Of a stretch of DNA of 12,690 bases, positions 5,419-12,158 are shown in pieces. Below the pieces are notes generated by a model, which saw only the letters and a list, made by a program, of their open reading frames with translations, was not told where the DNA came from and made no database searches. Where the stretch lies: positions 1 through 12,690 of the forward strand of contig JASLCP010000029.1 of the NCBI GenBank assembly GCA_030151825.1, in the 5' to 3' direction. How positions within the stretch are numbered: the stretch's first letter is position 1; every line of letters starts with the position of its first letter. The position numbers and the translations under genes are program-made. This stretch comes from Candidatus Saccharimonadales bacterium. Its GTDB lineage: Bacteria; Patescibacteriota; Saccharimonadia; Saccharimonadales; Saccharimonadaceae.

Positions 5419-7056
5419 CTAATTCGCTGGAAAGTAACCAGCAAATGCAGAGAGGTCGTAGCTTTTTCGTAGCTGGGCGACGAGGGTTTTGAGTTCGGTC
5501 GGCTGCTTTACGCCAGGGTTCATGATACCCTGCGGATCAAAGGCTTTGCGAACGGCGTCATAGATGGCTGCAAGGTCTTCGTCGAATTCTTTGTGAGCAA
5601 ACAAGGCCTTGAATCGGCCTTCACCCGACTCGCCAATCAGATGACCACCATGGCTGGCGATCAATTTAGCGTACTCATCGGTAAATTTGAGGAGTTTTTG
5701 TCGTTCGGTGACTTTGTGCAGCTCAAACAGAGGTCGTACCTTGTAGACGTTATCGAGCACATTGCCGTATAGTGGCAACCCCACATGATATTTGTCGCCG
5801 AGTACTGCGAGTGCCGACATGAATTCTTCAAAACGACCAGACGGCACATAGGCACCATCCACTAGCGGTGGCGTTAATTCGGTACCGGTATCAGGGGCGA
5901 CAATGACCGATGATACATCACGAAGAGCCAAAAGTGCAGCCGTATCCGCATTATCCTTGGCTACCGATACATAGGTACCGGTCGGTTCAAGCATTTTTCG
6001 GAGCTTTTTTACTCGTTTGCCTCGCTGGCGTTCATTTTGGTTGTCAAACCCAACCAATAAAATCGCCGCAGCACTGCCAGACGCACTCGCGTCGGCATAG
6101 AATTCATATTTCTTACCTTGCTCAAGCGCTGCCTCAAACAAACCGCCATCCAATAGCTCCATGACGCATGGGCCAAGCGCCGCAATCGCGTCAAACGAAT
6201 CGCGCGCCGCGTTCCAATCAGAAAAGGCAATCGCCGCCATCGATAGCCCGCTCAAAAATTCGGCTTTGACAATGATTTCAGAAATAACCCCCAGAGTACC
6301 TTGGCTACCCGCGATAATTGGTGTCAGATCAATCGAGCCATCTTTGCGCTTGGCAGTCGCAATACCCGTATACCCAGCGTTATCACGTACCGATGGATCA
6401 ATCGCATTACTAAGGTAATCAGCGTTGTCTGTAATAAGGTTATCGATTTGGCGATAAATCTCGCCCTCAAGCGTCTGCTGGCCCTTTTTGCGGCCCAGCT
6501 CTCGCTTGCTCAGACGCCCTGTCTGCAGGACGTCGCCACTACTGAGAACGACTTCGATTTGACTCACCCAGTCACCGGTTGCGCCATATTTGCCAGAAAG
6601 CAGCCCGCTGGCGTTGTTGGCGATGGCGCCACCGATTGTACTGTACGACGCCGACGCTGGATACGACGGAATATACATACCGTGCAGTCGCAACGCGTCG
6701 TTGAGCGCCTTGAAGGTGACACCCGGCTGGACGCGCGCTAGTCGTTGCTTGGCGTCGATTTCAAAAATCGCGTCCATATGCGCCGTCGTGTTCAGGATAA
6801 TACCCTTCCCAATCGCTGCACCCGTCTGGTCACTGCCCGCACCACGCGGAGTAATTGGCAGTAAATGCCCCTTTTCGGCCAGCTGGTTTGAAAAGCGAGC
6901 TACTTTGCGAATATCATTGGTTGTTCGCGGATAGACTACCATCTCCGGCTTGATCGTCAACACACTGGCGTCGGTCGACATGGCCGCCCTAATAGCGTCA
7001 TTACAGGTCACTTCGCCCAAGATATGTTCGTTCAGATAATTCGCGACTTTACTCAT
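5419..7056 (-). CDS. FAD-linked oxidase, GlcD / D-lactate dehydrogenase type, altered metal site
   Basis: A 545-residue flavoprotein of the VAO/PCMH fold. The N-terminal FAD-binding domain (FAD_binding_4 type, about 30-230) shows PRGAGSDQTGA, TIGGAIANNASGLLSGKYGAT and IAGSQGTLGVISEI. The C-terminal domain (FAD-oxidase_C type) ends with KAFDPQGIMNPGVK, as in 2-hydroxyacid dehydrogenases. Those relatives oxidise glycolate, D-lactate or D-2-hydroxyglutarate and pass electrons to an acceptor. The histidines that normally bind the active-site metal are missing here: the usual HxGDGNLH reads NVLDNVYK (432-439) and GEHG reads GESG (475-478). The substrate is therefore uncertain and a hydroxyacid assignment should not be taken for granted. 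There is no transmembrane segment or Fe-S cluster motif. The ATG at 7056 has a weak AGGA site. It is divergent from the GNAT gene. Confidence 0.88.
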   Translation of the reverse strand: MSKVANYLNEHILGEVTCNDAIRAAMSTDASVLTIKPEMVVYPRTTNDIRKVARFSNQLAEKGHLLPITPRGAGSDQTGAAIGKGIILNTTAHMDAIFEIDAKQRLARVQPGVTFKALNDALRLHGMYIPSYPASASYSTIGGAIANNASGLLSGKYGATGDWVSQIEVVLSSGDVLQTGRLSKRELGRKKGQQTLEGEIYRQIDNLITDNADYLSNAIDPSVRDNAGYTGIATAKRKDGSIDLTPIIAGSQGTLGVISEIIVKAEFLSGLSMAAIAFSDWNAARDSFDAIAALGPCVMELLDGGLFEAALEQGKKYEFYADASASGSAAAILLVGFDNQNERQRGKRVKKLRKMLEPTGTYVSVAKDNADTAALLALRDVSSVIVAPDTGTELTPPLVDGAYVPSGRFEEFMSALAVLGDKYHVGLPLYGNVLDNVYKVRPLFELHKVTERQKLLKFTDEYAKLIASHGGHLIGESGEGRFKALFAHKEFDEDLAAIYDAVRKAFDPQGIMNPGVKQPTELKTLVAQLRKSYDLSAFAGYFPAN

Positions 7057-7098
7057 GATTTTTTAATCCTGACACCCCTTATGCAGTCATTTGCTACC

Positions 7099-7107
7099 AT
7101 CATACCA
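7099..7107 (-). promoter_or_regulatory. Extended -10 promoter of the FAD oxidase gene
   Basis: On the minus strand TGGTATGAT (TATGAT with an upstream TGN) about 43 nt before the start codon. No good -35 hexamer is present, as is typical of extended -10 promoters. Confidence 0.45.
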
Positions 7108-7137
7108 CAAGCACGATGATTTGTGTGCAGCGCAATG

Positions 7138-7143
7138 TACAAT
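7138..7143 (+). promoter_or_regulatory. -10 box placing the GNAT gene in leaderless position
   Basis: TACAAT ends 6 nt before ATG 7150, so transcription would start at or next to the start codon. No ribosome site lies between, and the -35 region is poor. Confidence 0.45.
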
Positions 7144-7149
7144 AATGGT

Positions 7150-7671
7150 ATGAATACGCGACAAGTCGTTCACAACACTTATACTGCACCACTATCAGAA
7201 CGCGGATTTGAGATGTATCGCGGCTGGGACGACTCGGTGGCTACGGAGCTTGTCGCCCTGTCGAGTCAACCACATATTTTAGAATTTACACCAAATGATG
7301 CGGCACGGCGCTTTACCAACAAAGACAGCGCTAATGAATGGTATCACCAGCATCAACGCGTTGTGTATACTATCGGGGAAACAGCGATTACCGGCATCAT
7401 TTGGTTTGGCGAGGCATCTTCGGAACATACCGACGGTGATTTTACGTTTGCCATTCGCATGTACGAGGCAGCCCGTGGACAGGGGCTGGCCAGGCACTTT
7501 ATGCAAGCTGCCCACCTGGATTTTCGCGAAACGATGGACTATCACAATGTCATTTGGCTGGAAACCGATATCACTAATACCGCTGCCCGAACACTTTACG
7601 AACGTGCCGGTTACGACGAAAGACTGATAGTCGACGAGCGCGTCGTTATGACGCAATCCGAACGACCTTAG
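7150..7671 (+). CDS. GNAT-family N-acetyltransferase
   Basis: A 173-residue member of the Gcn5-related acetyltransferase fold, which moves an acetyl group from acetyl-CoA to an amine. The acetyl-CoA pyrophosphate-binding loop is RGQGLA (109-114), preceded by the beta strand FTFAIRMYEAA. The C-terminal part has the usual NTAARTLYERAGYDE (143-157). The acceptor (small molecule, ribosomal protein or other) cannot be told. Starts upstream at 7123 and 7135 lie ahead of or across the putative -10 box. ATG 7150 is chosen because it follows TACAAT at leaderless distance; an internal ATG at 7213 would remove the first beta strand. Its stop overlaps the end of msrA by 4 nt on the opposite strand, with no terminator between. 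Confidence 0.88.
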   Translation: MNTRQVVHNTYTAPLSERGFEMYRGWDDSVATELVALSSQPHILEFTPNDAARRFTNKDSANEWYHQHQRVVYTIGETAITGIIWFGEASSEHTDGDFTFAIRMYEAARGQGLARHFMQAAHLDFRETMDYHNVIWLETDITNTAARTLYERAGYDERLIVDERVVMTQSERP

Positions 7672-8189
7672 GCGAAGTATTTTTGGTACGCCTGACGCGC
7701 TTTGCTGATTTTGGGTGCAATGATGACGCTACAATAGCCGTTGGCGGGGTTATGAGTAAAATAATCTTGGTGCTCTGACTCGGCCTCATAAAAGGCATCA
7801 AGTGGCTTGATTTCGGTAACAATCGGGTCATCCCAATTGGCCTGTGCATGCTTTTTTGCCTCTTCAAATTGCTGTTTTTGCGCTTCATCGGTATAAAACA
7901 TTACACTACGGTACTGAGGGCCAACGTCGGCACCTTGACGGTCTCTGGTCGTTGGGTTATGGAGCAAGAAAAATAGGTCCAGTATGTCCTTCCTTGGAAT
8001 TACCGTCTCGTCAAACGTCACTTGTACTGTTTCGGCGTGCCCCGTCTTGCCCGTCGCCACGGTGTAATAATCTGCCTCGACTGCCGTACCGCCAGAATAG
8101 CCACAAATCGACGATTCAACGCCTTTTAATCGCCGAAACACCGCGTCTAGACACCAAAAACATCCCCCTCCAAGTGTGTACGTTACCAT
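7668..8189 (-). CDS. msrA: Peptide methionine (S)-S-oxide reductase
   Basis: Repairs oxidised methionine by reducing the S-epimer of methionine sulfoxide in proteins and free form, in the cytoplasm. The 173-residue product starts close to the catalytic motif GCFWC (9-13, nucleophile C10) and has GYSGG, TGHAETVQVTFD, LLHNPTTRDRQGADVGPQYRS, and YEAESEHQDYF. A further NGYC motif (C153) precedes PKISKAR; C13 and C153 are candidate recycling Cys residues. Length fits a minimal MsrA without fused MsrB; no msrB lies in the window. The ATG at 8189 has an excellent GAGGAGG site. The promoter upstream carries an 18-bp palindrome over the -35 box, suggesting control by a dimeric regulator. It converges on the GNAT gene with a 4-nt overlap. 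Confidence 0.96.
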   Translation of the reverse strand: MVTYTLGGGCFWCLDAVFRRLKGVESSICGYSGGTAVEADYYTVATGKTGHAETVQVTFDETVIPRKDILDLFFLLHNPTTRDRQGADVGPQYRSVMFYTDEAQKQQFEEAKKHAQANWDDPIVTEIKPLDAFYEAESEHQDYFTHNPANGYCSVIIAPKISKARQAYQKYFA

Positions 8190-8211
8190 ATCAGACCTCC
8201 TCTACTGTTTT

Positions 8212-8241
8212 ATTGTAACGATTTCAAACGACGATTGTCCA
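8212..8241 (-). promoter_or_regulatory. Promoter of msrA
   Basis: On the minus strand TGGACA (8236-8241), 18 nt, TACAAT (8212-8217), giving a leader of about 16 nt that includes the GAGGAGG ribosome site. Confidence 0.65.
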
Positions 8242-8251
8242 CCTGGACAAT
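8234..8251. promoter_or_regulatory. Palindrome over the msrA -35 box, candidate operator
   Basis: ATTGTCCA-CC-TGGACAAT, a perfect 8-bp inverted repeat with a 2-nt centre. It covers the -35 hexamer of the msrA promoter. It has no T-run and lies between the tRNA terminator and msrA, so it is unlikely to be a terminator. Regulator unknown. Confidence 0.5.
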
Positions 8252-8263
8252 ACCTCCTATAGC

Positions 8264-8287
8264 AAAAAAGACCCTAAAAAGGATCTT
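8264..8287 (-). terminator. Rho-independent terminator of tRNA-Leu(UAG)
   Basis: On the minus strand AAGATCC, a 6-nt loop, GGGTCTT (one G-T pair), then a T-run continuing to TTGC. It begins 7 nt after the tRNA CCA end. Confidence 0.8.
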
Positions 8288-8294
8288 CATTGCT

Positions 8295-8379
8295 TGGTAC
8301 GGATGAAAGGACTTGAACCTTCACGCCCGAGGGCACTAGCTCCTAAGGCTAGCGTGTCTACCAATTCCACCACATCCGC
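8295..8379 (-). tRNA. tRNA-Leu (anticodon UAG)
   Basis: An 85-nt class II tRNA with the same acceptor stem as the CAG isoacceptor (GCGGATG with CATCCGT, G-U first pair), discriminator A and encoded CCA. The anticodon loop CTTAGGA (TAG at 8343-8345) sits on a CTAGC/GCTAG stem. The variable arm is two nt shorter than in the other copy and the T arm has GGTTCAAGTCC. It reads CUA and probably other CUN codons. Confidence 0.97.
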
Positions 8380-8408
8380 GTATGTAAAAAAGTTTCGTTT
8401 ACCCCACG

Positions 8409-8417
8409 ATTGTACCA
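8409..8417 (-). promoter_or_regulatory. Extended -10 promoter of tRNA-Leu(UAG)
   Basis: On the minus strand TGGTACAAT, about 30 nt before the mature tRNA 5' end. The -35 region is poor. Confidence 0.45.
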
Positions 8418-8451
8418 AAAAAGCGTCGCCTTTTCTAGTGTCACTGACGAT

Positions 8452-8480
8452 TTTATACAACTTCTTTCGTCTGTTATAAT
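8452..8480 (+). promoter_or_regulatory. Promoter of the HAD-recG-rsmD operon
   Basis: TTTATA (8452-8457), 17 nt, perfect TATAAT (8475-8480). The leader would be about 27 nt and contains GGAGGG 6 nt before ATG 8514. No other promoter is evident before the following three genes. Confidence 0.65.
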
Positions 8481-8513
8481 CGGGATGTATACTTACATTC
8501 TCGGAGGGACCCT

Positions 8514-9278
8514 ATGGCAAAAAAACTAATCGCATTCGATCTTGATGACACGTTGGCTGTGACGAAATCACCGATTTCTGATCGCATGGCCGAAATTCTG
8601 ATTGATATTCTAGACCATTACGAAATTTGTATCATTTCGGGAGGCAGTTTTGAGCAATTCCAAAAGCAAGTTGTTAACCGGCTAGAGGCGCCTGCACACA
8701 AGCTAAACCGCATGCACCTGATGCCAACCTGTGGTACGCGCTACTATCGTTACGATGAGCTGAGCCAAAGCTGGAAACAACAATATGCCGAAGACCTGAC
8801 CAAAGCACAAAAGGAAGAAATTTATCGTGTCGTCGAAGAATCTGCCAAAGAGGTTGGACTATGGGCCGAACAACCCTATGGTGAAATCATCGAAGACCGC
8901 GGCAGCCAAGTAACCTACTCGGCACTTGGTCAGCAAGCACCAGCCGACGAAAAATACGCTTGGTCAGAGGCGAACGAAGAAGCCAAACAAGCGCTGCGCG
9001 ACCTCATCGCCGAACGTCTGCCTGATCTGGAAGTACGCCTTGGTGGCACCACCAGTGTTGACATCACCCGTATCGGCATCGACAAAGCCTACGGTATGCG
9101 CAAACTCATCGAAGCTATCGACATCAGCCAAGAAGAAATCCTCTTTTGTGGCGACAAGCTACAAGAAGGTGGCAACGATTATCCGGTCAAGGCCATGGGC
9201 ATCGATAGCATTGCCGTCGAGGGCTGGCAAGATACCGCGTACGTACTAGAAGGCGTGCTTGGCGTCACCGACAAATAG
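8514..9278 (+). CDS. HAD-IIB phosphotransferase/phosphatase, eukaryotic phosphomannomutase-like
   Basis: A 254-residue haloacid dehalogenase-superfamily protein. Motif I is FDLDDT with nucleophile D9 and acid/base D11, motif II ISGGS (41-45), motif III K191 in GIDKAYG, and motif IV GDKLQEGGND (213-222). Order and wording track eukaryotic-type phosphomannomutase (PMM1/PMM2), which interconverts mannose-6-phosphate and mannose-1-phosphate: the cap has IIEDRGSQVTYSALG (125-139) and GGTTSVDI (177-184), and the GGND ending of motif IV is typical. R129, S181 and D183 match PMM substrate contacts, but two further PMM arginines are Q140 and K147 here. A mutase and a related sugar phosphatase are both possible. 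First gene of a four-gene operon, with a good promoter and ribosome site. Confidence 0.85.
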   Translation: MAKKLIAFDLDDTLAVTKSPISDRMAEILIDILDHYEICIISGGSFEQFQKQVVNRLEAPAHKLNRMHLMPTCGTRYYRYDELSQSWKQQYAEDLTKAQKEEIYRVVEESAKEVGLWAEQPYGEIIEDRGSQVTYSALGQQAPADEKYAWSEANEEAKQALRDLIAERLPDLEVRLGGTTSVDITRIGIDKAYGMRKLIEAIDISQEEILFCGDKLQEGGNDYPVKAMGIDSIAVEGWQDTAYVLEGVLGVTDK

Positions 9279-9280
9279 CA

Positions 9281-11311
9281 ATGAATTTTGCCTCGCCACT
9301 GTCGAGCGTCAAAGGAGTTGGCGACAAAACGGCTGAGCAATTTACAGCCGCACAGTTTCGGACAGTACATGATTTAGTTACCTTTTTGCCGCGAGCGTAC
9401 GAGGATTATTCGGGTGTCACATCAATTGCCGATATCCAGCCGGGCAAACGAACCATCAAAGCGCGCTGCGAAAAAATCGCTACGCGCCCCGTTCGGCGTG
9501 GACTGCGTATTACTACCGCAACGCTAGCCGACGACACCGGCAAGCTACAGGCCGTATGGTTCAACCAGCCCTACCGCGAATCACAACTTAAAACGGGCGA
9601 CGAGTTCCTTTTTTCGGGCGAATTCGAATTTAATTACAATAAATATCAGCTGACTAACCCCAGCGCTGAAAAAGCCAGCGACATATCGATTTCGGGCGAT
9701 CGTATCGTACCTATCTATCGCGCGGTCAAAGGACTTAAAAGCCAATTAGTACGCAAAATTATCGCCGAACTAAAGCCGTTGATTGTCATGCATCCCGAAA
9801 CATTGCCGGCGAGGATTGTGTCTACCGAAAAGCTCATTAGCCACGGCGAGGCACTTAAGCAGCTCCACTTTCCTGCATCTACTGACGACATCGAAACAGC
9901 GCGTGAACGTCTGGGGTTTGAGGAATTATTCGAGCTCCTCCTTGCCAGCCAACTGAACAAACAAGAAAACGCCAAGCTCAAAGGCTGGCATATTCCGTTT
10001 AACCAAGCAGTCGTGGCCGCGTTTGTCAAAGAACTACCCTTTTCACTGACCGGTGCGCAACGACTGGCCGCCTGGGAAATTATCCAAGATTTCGAACACG
10101 AAACACCAATGAATCGGCTTTTGCAGGGCGACGTAGGATCAGGCAAAACCGTCGTGGCAGGGCTCGCTGCTCGGGCGGCAGCACACGCAGGCTTTCAATC
10201 GGCCATCATGGCCCCTACCGAAATTTTGGCGTCGCAACATGCCGAAACACTGACAACACTACTCCAGCCCTTTGGCGTCACCGTCGGACTACTCACTGGC
10301 AGCGTCAAAGGCACCGCTCGGAAAACTTTGTACACCATGATCGAATCCGGTGAGGTTGATATTGTCGTCGGCACGCACGCACTCATCCAAGACACCGTCC
10401 ATTTTCATAAACTCGGCTTTGTCGCCATCGACGAACAACATCGTTTTGGCGTCAAGCAGCGCCAAGCACTTCTGGCCAAGTCTGAACGGATGCCACACCT
10501 GTTATCGATGACCGCCACGCCGATTCCGCGCAGCCTCGCACTAACGGTATACGGCGAACTGGATGTTAGCATTTTGAACGAGTTACCAAAAGGCCGAAAG
10601 CCCATTGCCACCACATTATGGTCACCGAACAGCACCGCCCAGCTCTACGAAAAAATCGATGCCGAAATTGCCGTCGGCCGACAAGCCTACGTTATCTGCA
10701 GCCTGATCGACGACAATCCCGACAACGAAATCAAAAGTGTCGAAGCCGAATACAAAAAACTTCGGCAATCAGTCTTTAAGCATCGCACCATTGGATTATT
10801 GCACGGCAAAATGAAATCCGACGAAAAAGATGCTGTCATGCAATCGTTCGCTCGCGGTGAAACCGATATTTTAGTCAGTACCACCGTTGTTGAAGTCGGT
10901 GTCGATGTTCCAAATGCCACCGTAATGGTTATCGAAAATGCTGATCGCTTTGGTCTCAGCCAACTCCATCAATTGCGTGGTCGTGTCGGACGTTCATCAC
11001 ACCAAAGTTACTGCTATCTTGTTATGAGCGATAGCTCCAAACCCTCCCAGCGCCTGCGCGAGATTGAAAAATCGAATGACGGCTTTTACCTGGCAGAAGT
11101 CGACCTCCAGCTGCGTGGACCCGGCGAAATCTATGGCCGCGCCCAGCATGGTGCCCTGAATTTACAAATTGCCACCTTGGCCGATACCAAACTTATCGCC
11201 CGTGCTCAGCGCGCCGCCAAAGCCTTCGTGCAATCTGGCGAGGATTTGTTACAATATAAACAGTTAGCTGATCAGGTGAAGAAATATCAGCGCCTGACGA
11301 CACTGAATTAA
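9281..11311 (+). CDS. recG: ATP-dependent DNA helicase RecG
   Basis: Branch-migrating helicase that remodels stalled replication forks, Holliday junctions and R-loops. The 676-residue product has the typical layout: N-terminal wedge region beginning SVKGVGDKTAEQF and an OB fold (about 55-130), Walker A GDVGSGKT (283-290), APTEILASQH (311-320), DEQH (384-387), TATPIPRSL (411-419), LLHGKM (506-511), STTVVEVGVDVPNA (533-546) and QLHQLRGRVGRS (561-572). The C-terminal TRG-type region includes FYLAEVDLQLRGPGEIYG. Length is close to the bacterial norm. The ATG lies 2 nt after the stop of the HAD gene with no separate Shine-Dalgarno, so translation is probably coupled. Confidence 0.97.
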   Translation: MNFASPLSSVKGVGDKTAEQFTAAQFRTVHDLVTFLPRAYEDYSGVTSIADIQPGKRTIKARCEKIATRPVRRGLRITTATLADDTGKLQAVWFNQPYRESQLKTGDEFLFSGEFEFNYNKYQLTNPSAEKASDISISGDRIVPIYRAVKGLKSQLVRKIIAELKPLIVMHPETLPARIVSTEKLISHGEALKQLHFPASTDDIETARERLGFEELFELLLASQLNKQENAKLKGWHIPFNQAVVAAFVKELPFSLTGAQRLAAWEIIQDFEHETPMNRLLQGDVGSGKTVVAGLAARAAAHAGFQSAIMAPTEILASQHAETLTTLLQPFGVTVGLLTGSVKGTARKTLYTMIESGEVDIVVGTHALIQDTVHFHKLGFVAIDEQHRFGVKQRQALLAKSERMPHLLSMTATPIPRSLALTVYGELDVSILNELPKGRKPIATTLWSPNSTAQLYEKIDAEIAVGRQAYVICSLIDDNPDNEIKSVEAEYKKLRQSVFKHRTIGLLHGKMKSDEKDAVMQSFARGETDILVSTTVVEVGVDVPNATVMVIENADRFGLSQLHQLRGRVGRSSHQSYCYLVMSDSSKPSQRLREIEKSNDGFYLAEVDLQLRGPGEIYGRAQHGALNLQIATLADTKLIARAQRAAKAFVQSGEDLLQYKQLADQVKKYQRLTTLN

Positions 11312-11327
11312 TCTAACAAACGCATAT

Positions 11328-12158
11328 ATGTATACTGGAACAACATTTCGTGTTAAATCCGGCCGCCTCATGGGGGTCCATCAAAAGATTGATCGTGTTG
11401 CCCGTCGTGCACTGGCAGCAAACTTACCACGCAAGACGATTTTTCCGCTTGAGAACAAGATTATCCACTTTGAAGGACTCAACGGCCCGGATGGTATCAA
11501 GCGCAAAAGTCCCGGTCGTGACGAACCGTGGCACTATATCGACCCTAACGACCCTACTGATATGAGCCTTCGTACTATGATTGTCGATCACGCCTACAAC
11601 CTAACTGACGCATTGGTCAATGACAATCACGAACGAGCGGCATTTGAGGCAGCTTGGATTGCTCATGCTATCACCGACGGCCTAACACCAGCCCATCACT
11701 ATCCACTTGAGGCTGAATTAGAAGAAATGCGTGATGGCAAGGGGCTTGAAACACGCACTAGTGCAAAGGAAAAACTCCTTCTTCCTGGCAAAACACGCCG
11801 CGAACAAGTGCGCAATAACTGGAAAGTCTGGGGAGCCAAAGGAATCATGACGACCCACTTGGCCTTTGAGTTGGGTGTCGCCACTACTATTGCGGGTCAA
11901 CGAATCGCCTCTGCATCTCCGACAGAGGATGAACTCAAAGCCGCCCTCGATAACGGTATCATCGCCACTTTTGACCGGGCGCTGGCACGTATTGTCGATT
12001 TACAGCTTTACGAAGAATTTTCGCGCTCAGGCTGGACACGTCGTCTGGCGCACGATACTCGTCACATACTCGTACCGGAAATCGCCAAAACTGTCTGTTT
12101 AATCTGGTACTTCTGCGACATCCAGGCCAGTCAGCAGCGCAAGGATCACTACCGGTGA
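11328..12158 (+). CDS. Putative zinc hydrolase, phospholipase C / S1-P1 nuclease-like
   Basis: A 276-residue, mostly helical protein that I cannot name, but its His/Asp pattern fits the trinuclear zinc site of bacterial phospholipase C and S1/P1 nuclease. H18 lies in GVHQKIDRVA; D55 and H69 are 14 apart, H69 in HYIDP, compared with HFYDP in the Bacillus enzyme. HAITDGLTPAH (113-123) is the H-x3-D-x3-P-x-H core, and H177/E181 form an HxxxE pair. Family members cleave phosphodiester bonds in lipids or nucleic acids. Unlike secreted relatives there is no signal peptide, and the N-terminal Trp zinc ligand of phospholipase C has no clear counterpart. The start is uncertain: ATG 11328 has no ribosome site and lies 16 nt after recG; ATG 11370 is an alternative. 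Its TGA overlaps the rsmD GTG. Confidence 0.7.
   Translation: MYTGTTFRVKSGRLMGVHQKIDRVARRALAANLPRKTIFPLENKIIHFEGLNGPDGIKRKSPGRDEPWHYIDPNDPTDMSLRTMIVDHAYNLTDALVNDNHERAAFEAAWIAHAITDGLTPAHHYPLEAELEEMRDGKGLETRTSAKEKLLLPGKTRREQVRNNWKVWGAKGIMTTHLAFELGVATTIAGQRIASASPTEDELKAALDNGIIATFDRALARIVDLQLYEEFSRSGWTRRLAHDTRHILVPEIAKTVCLIWYFCDIQASQQRKDHYR

Noticed and set aside
5426..5442. Hairpin GCTGG/CCAGC at the end of the FAD oxidase gene as a terminator
   Set aside because: Only 5 bp, lies in the last codons, and the following sequence is a broken T-rich stretch; too weak to call.
8294..8479. 61-codon plus-strand frame starting MVRMKGLEPSRPRALAPK
   Set aside because: Reverse-strand reading of the second tRNA-Leu; no ribosome site and it runs over the tRNA promoter.
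9715..10920. Minus-strand frames across recG
   Set aside because: Shadows of an intact RecG coding frame with all helicase motifs.
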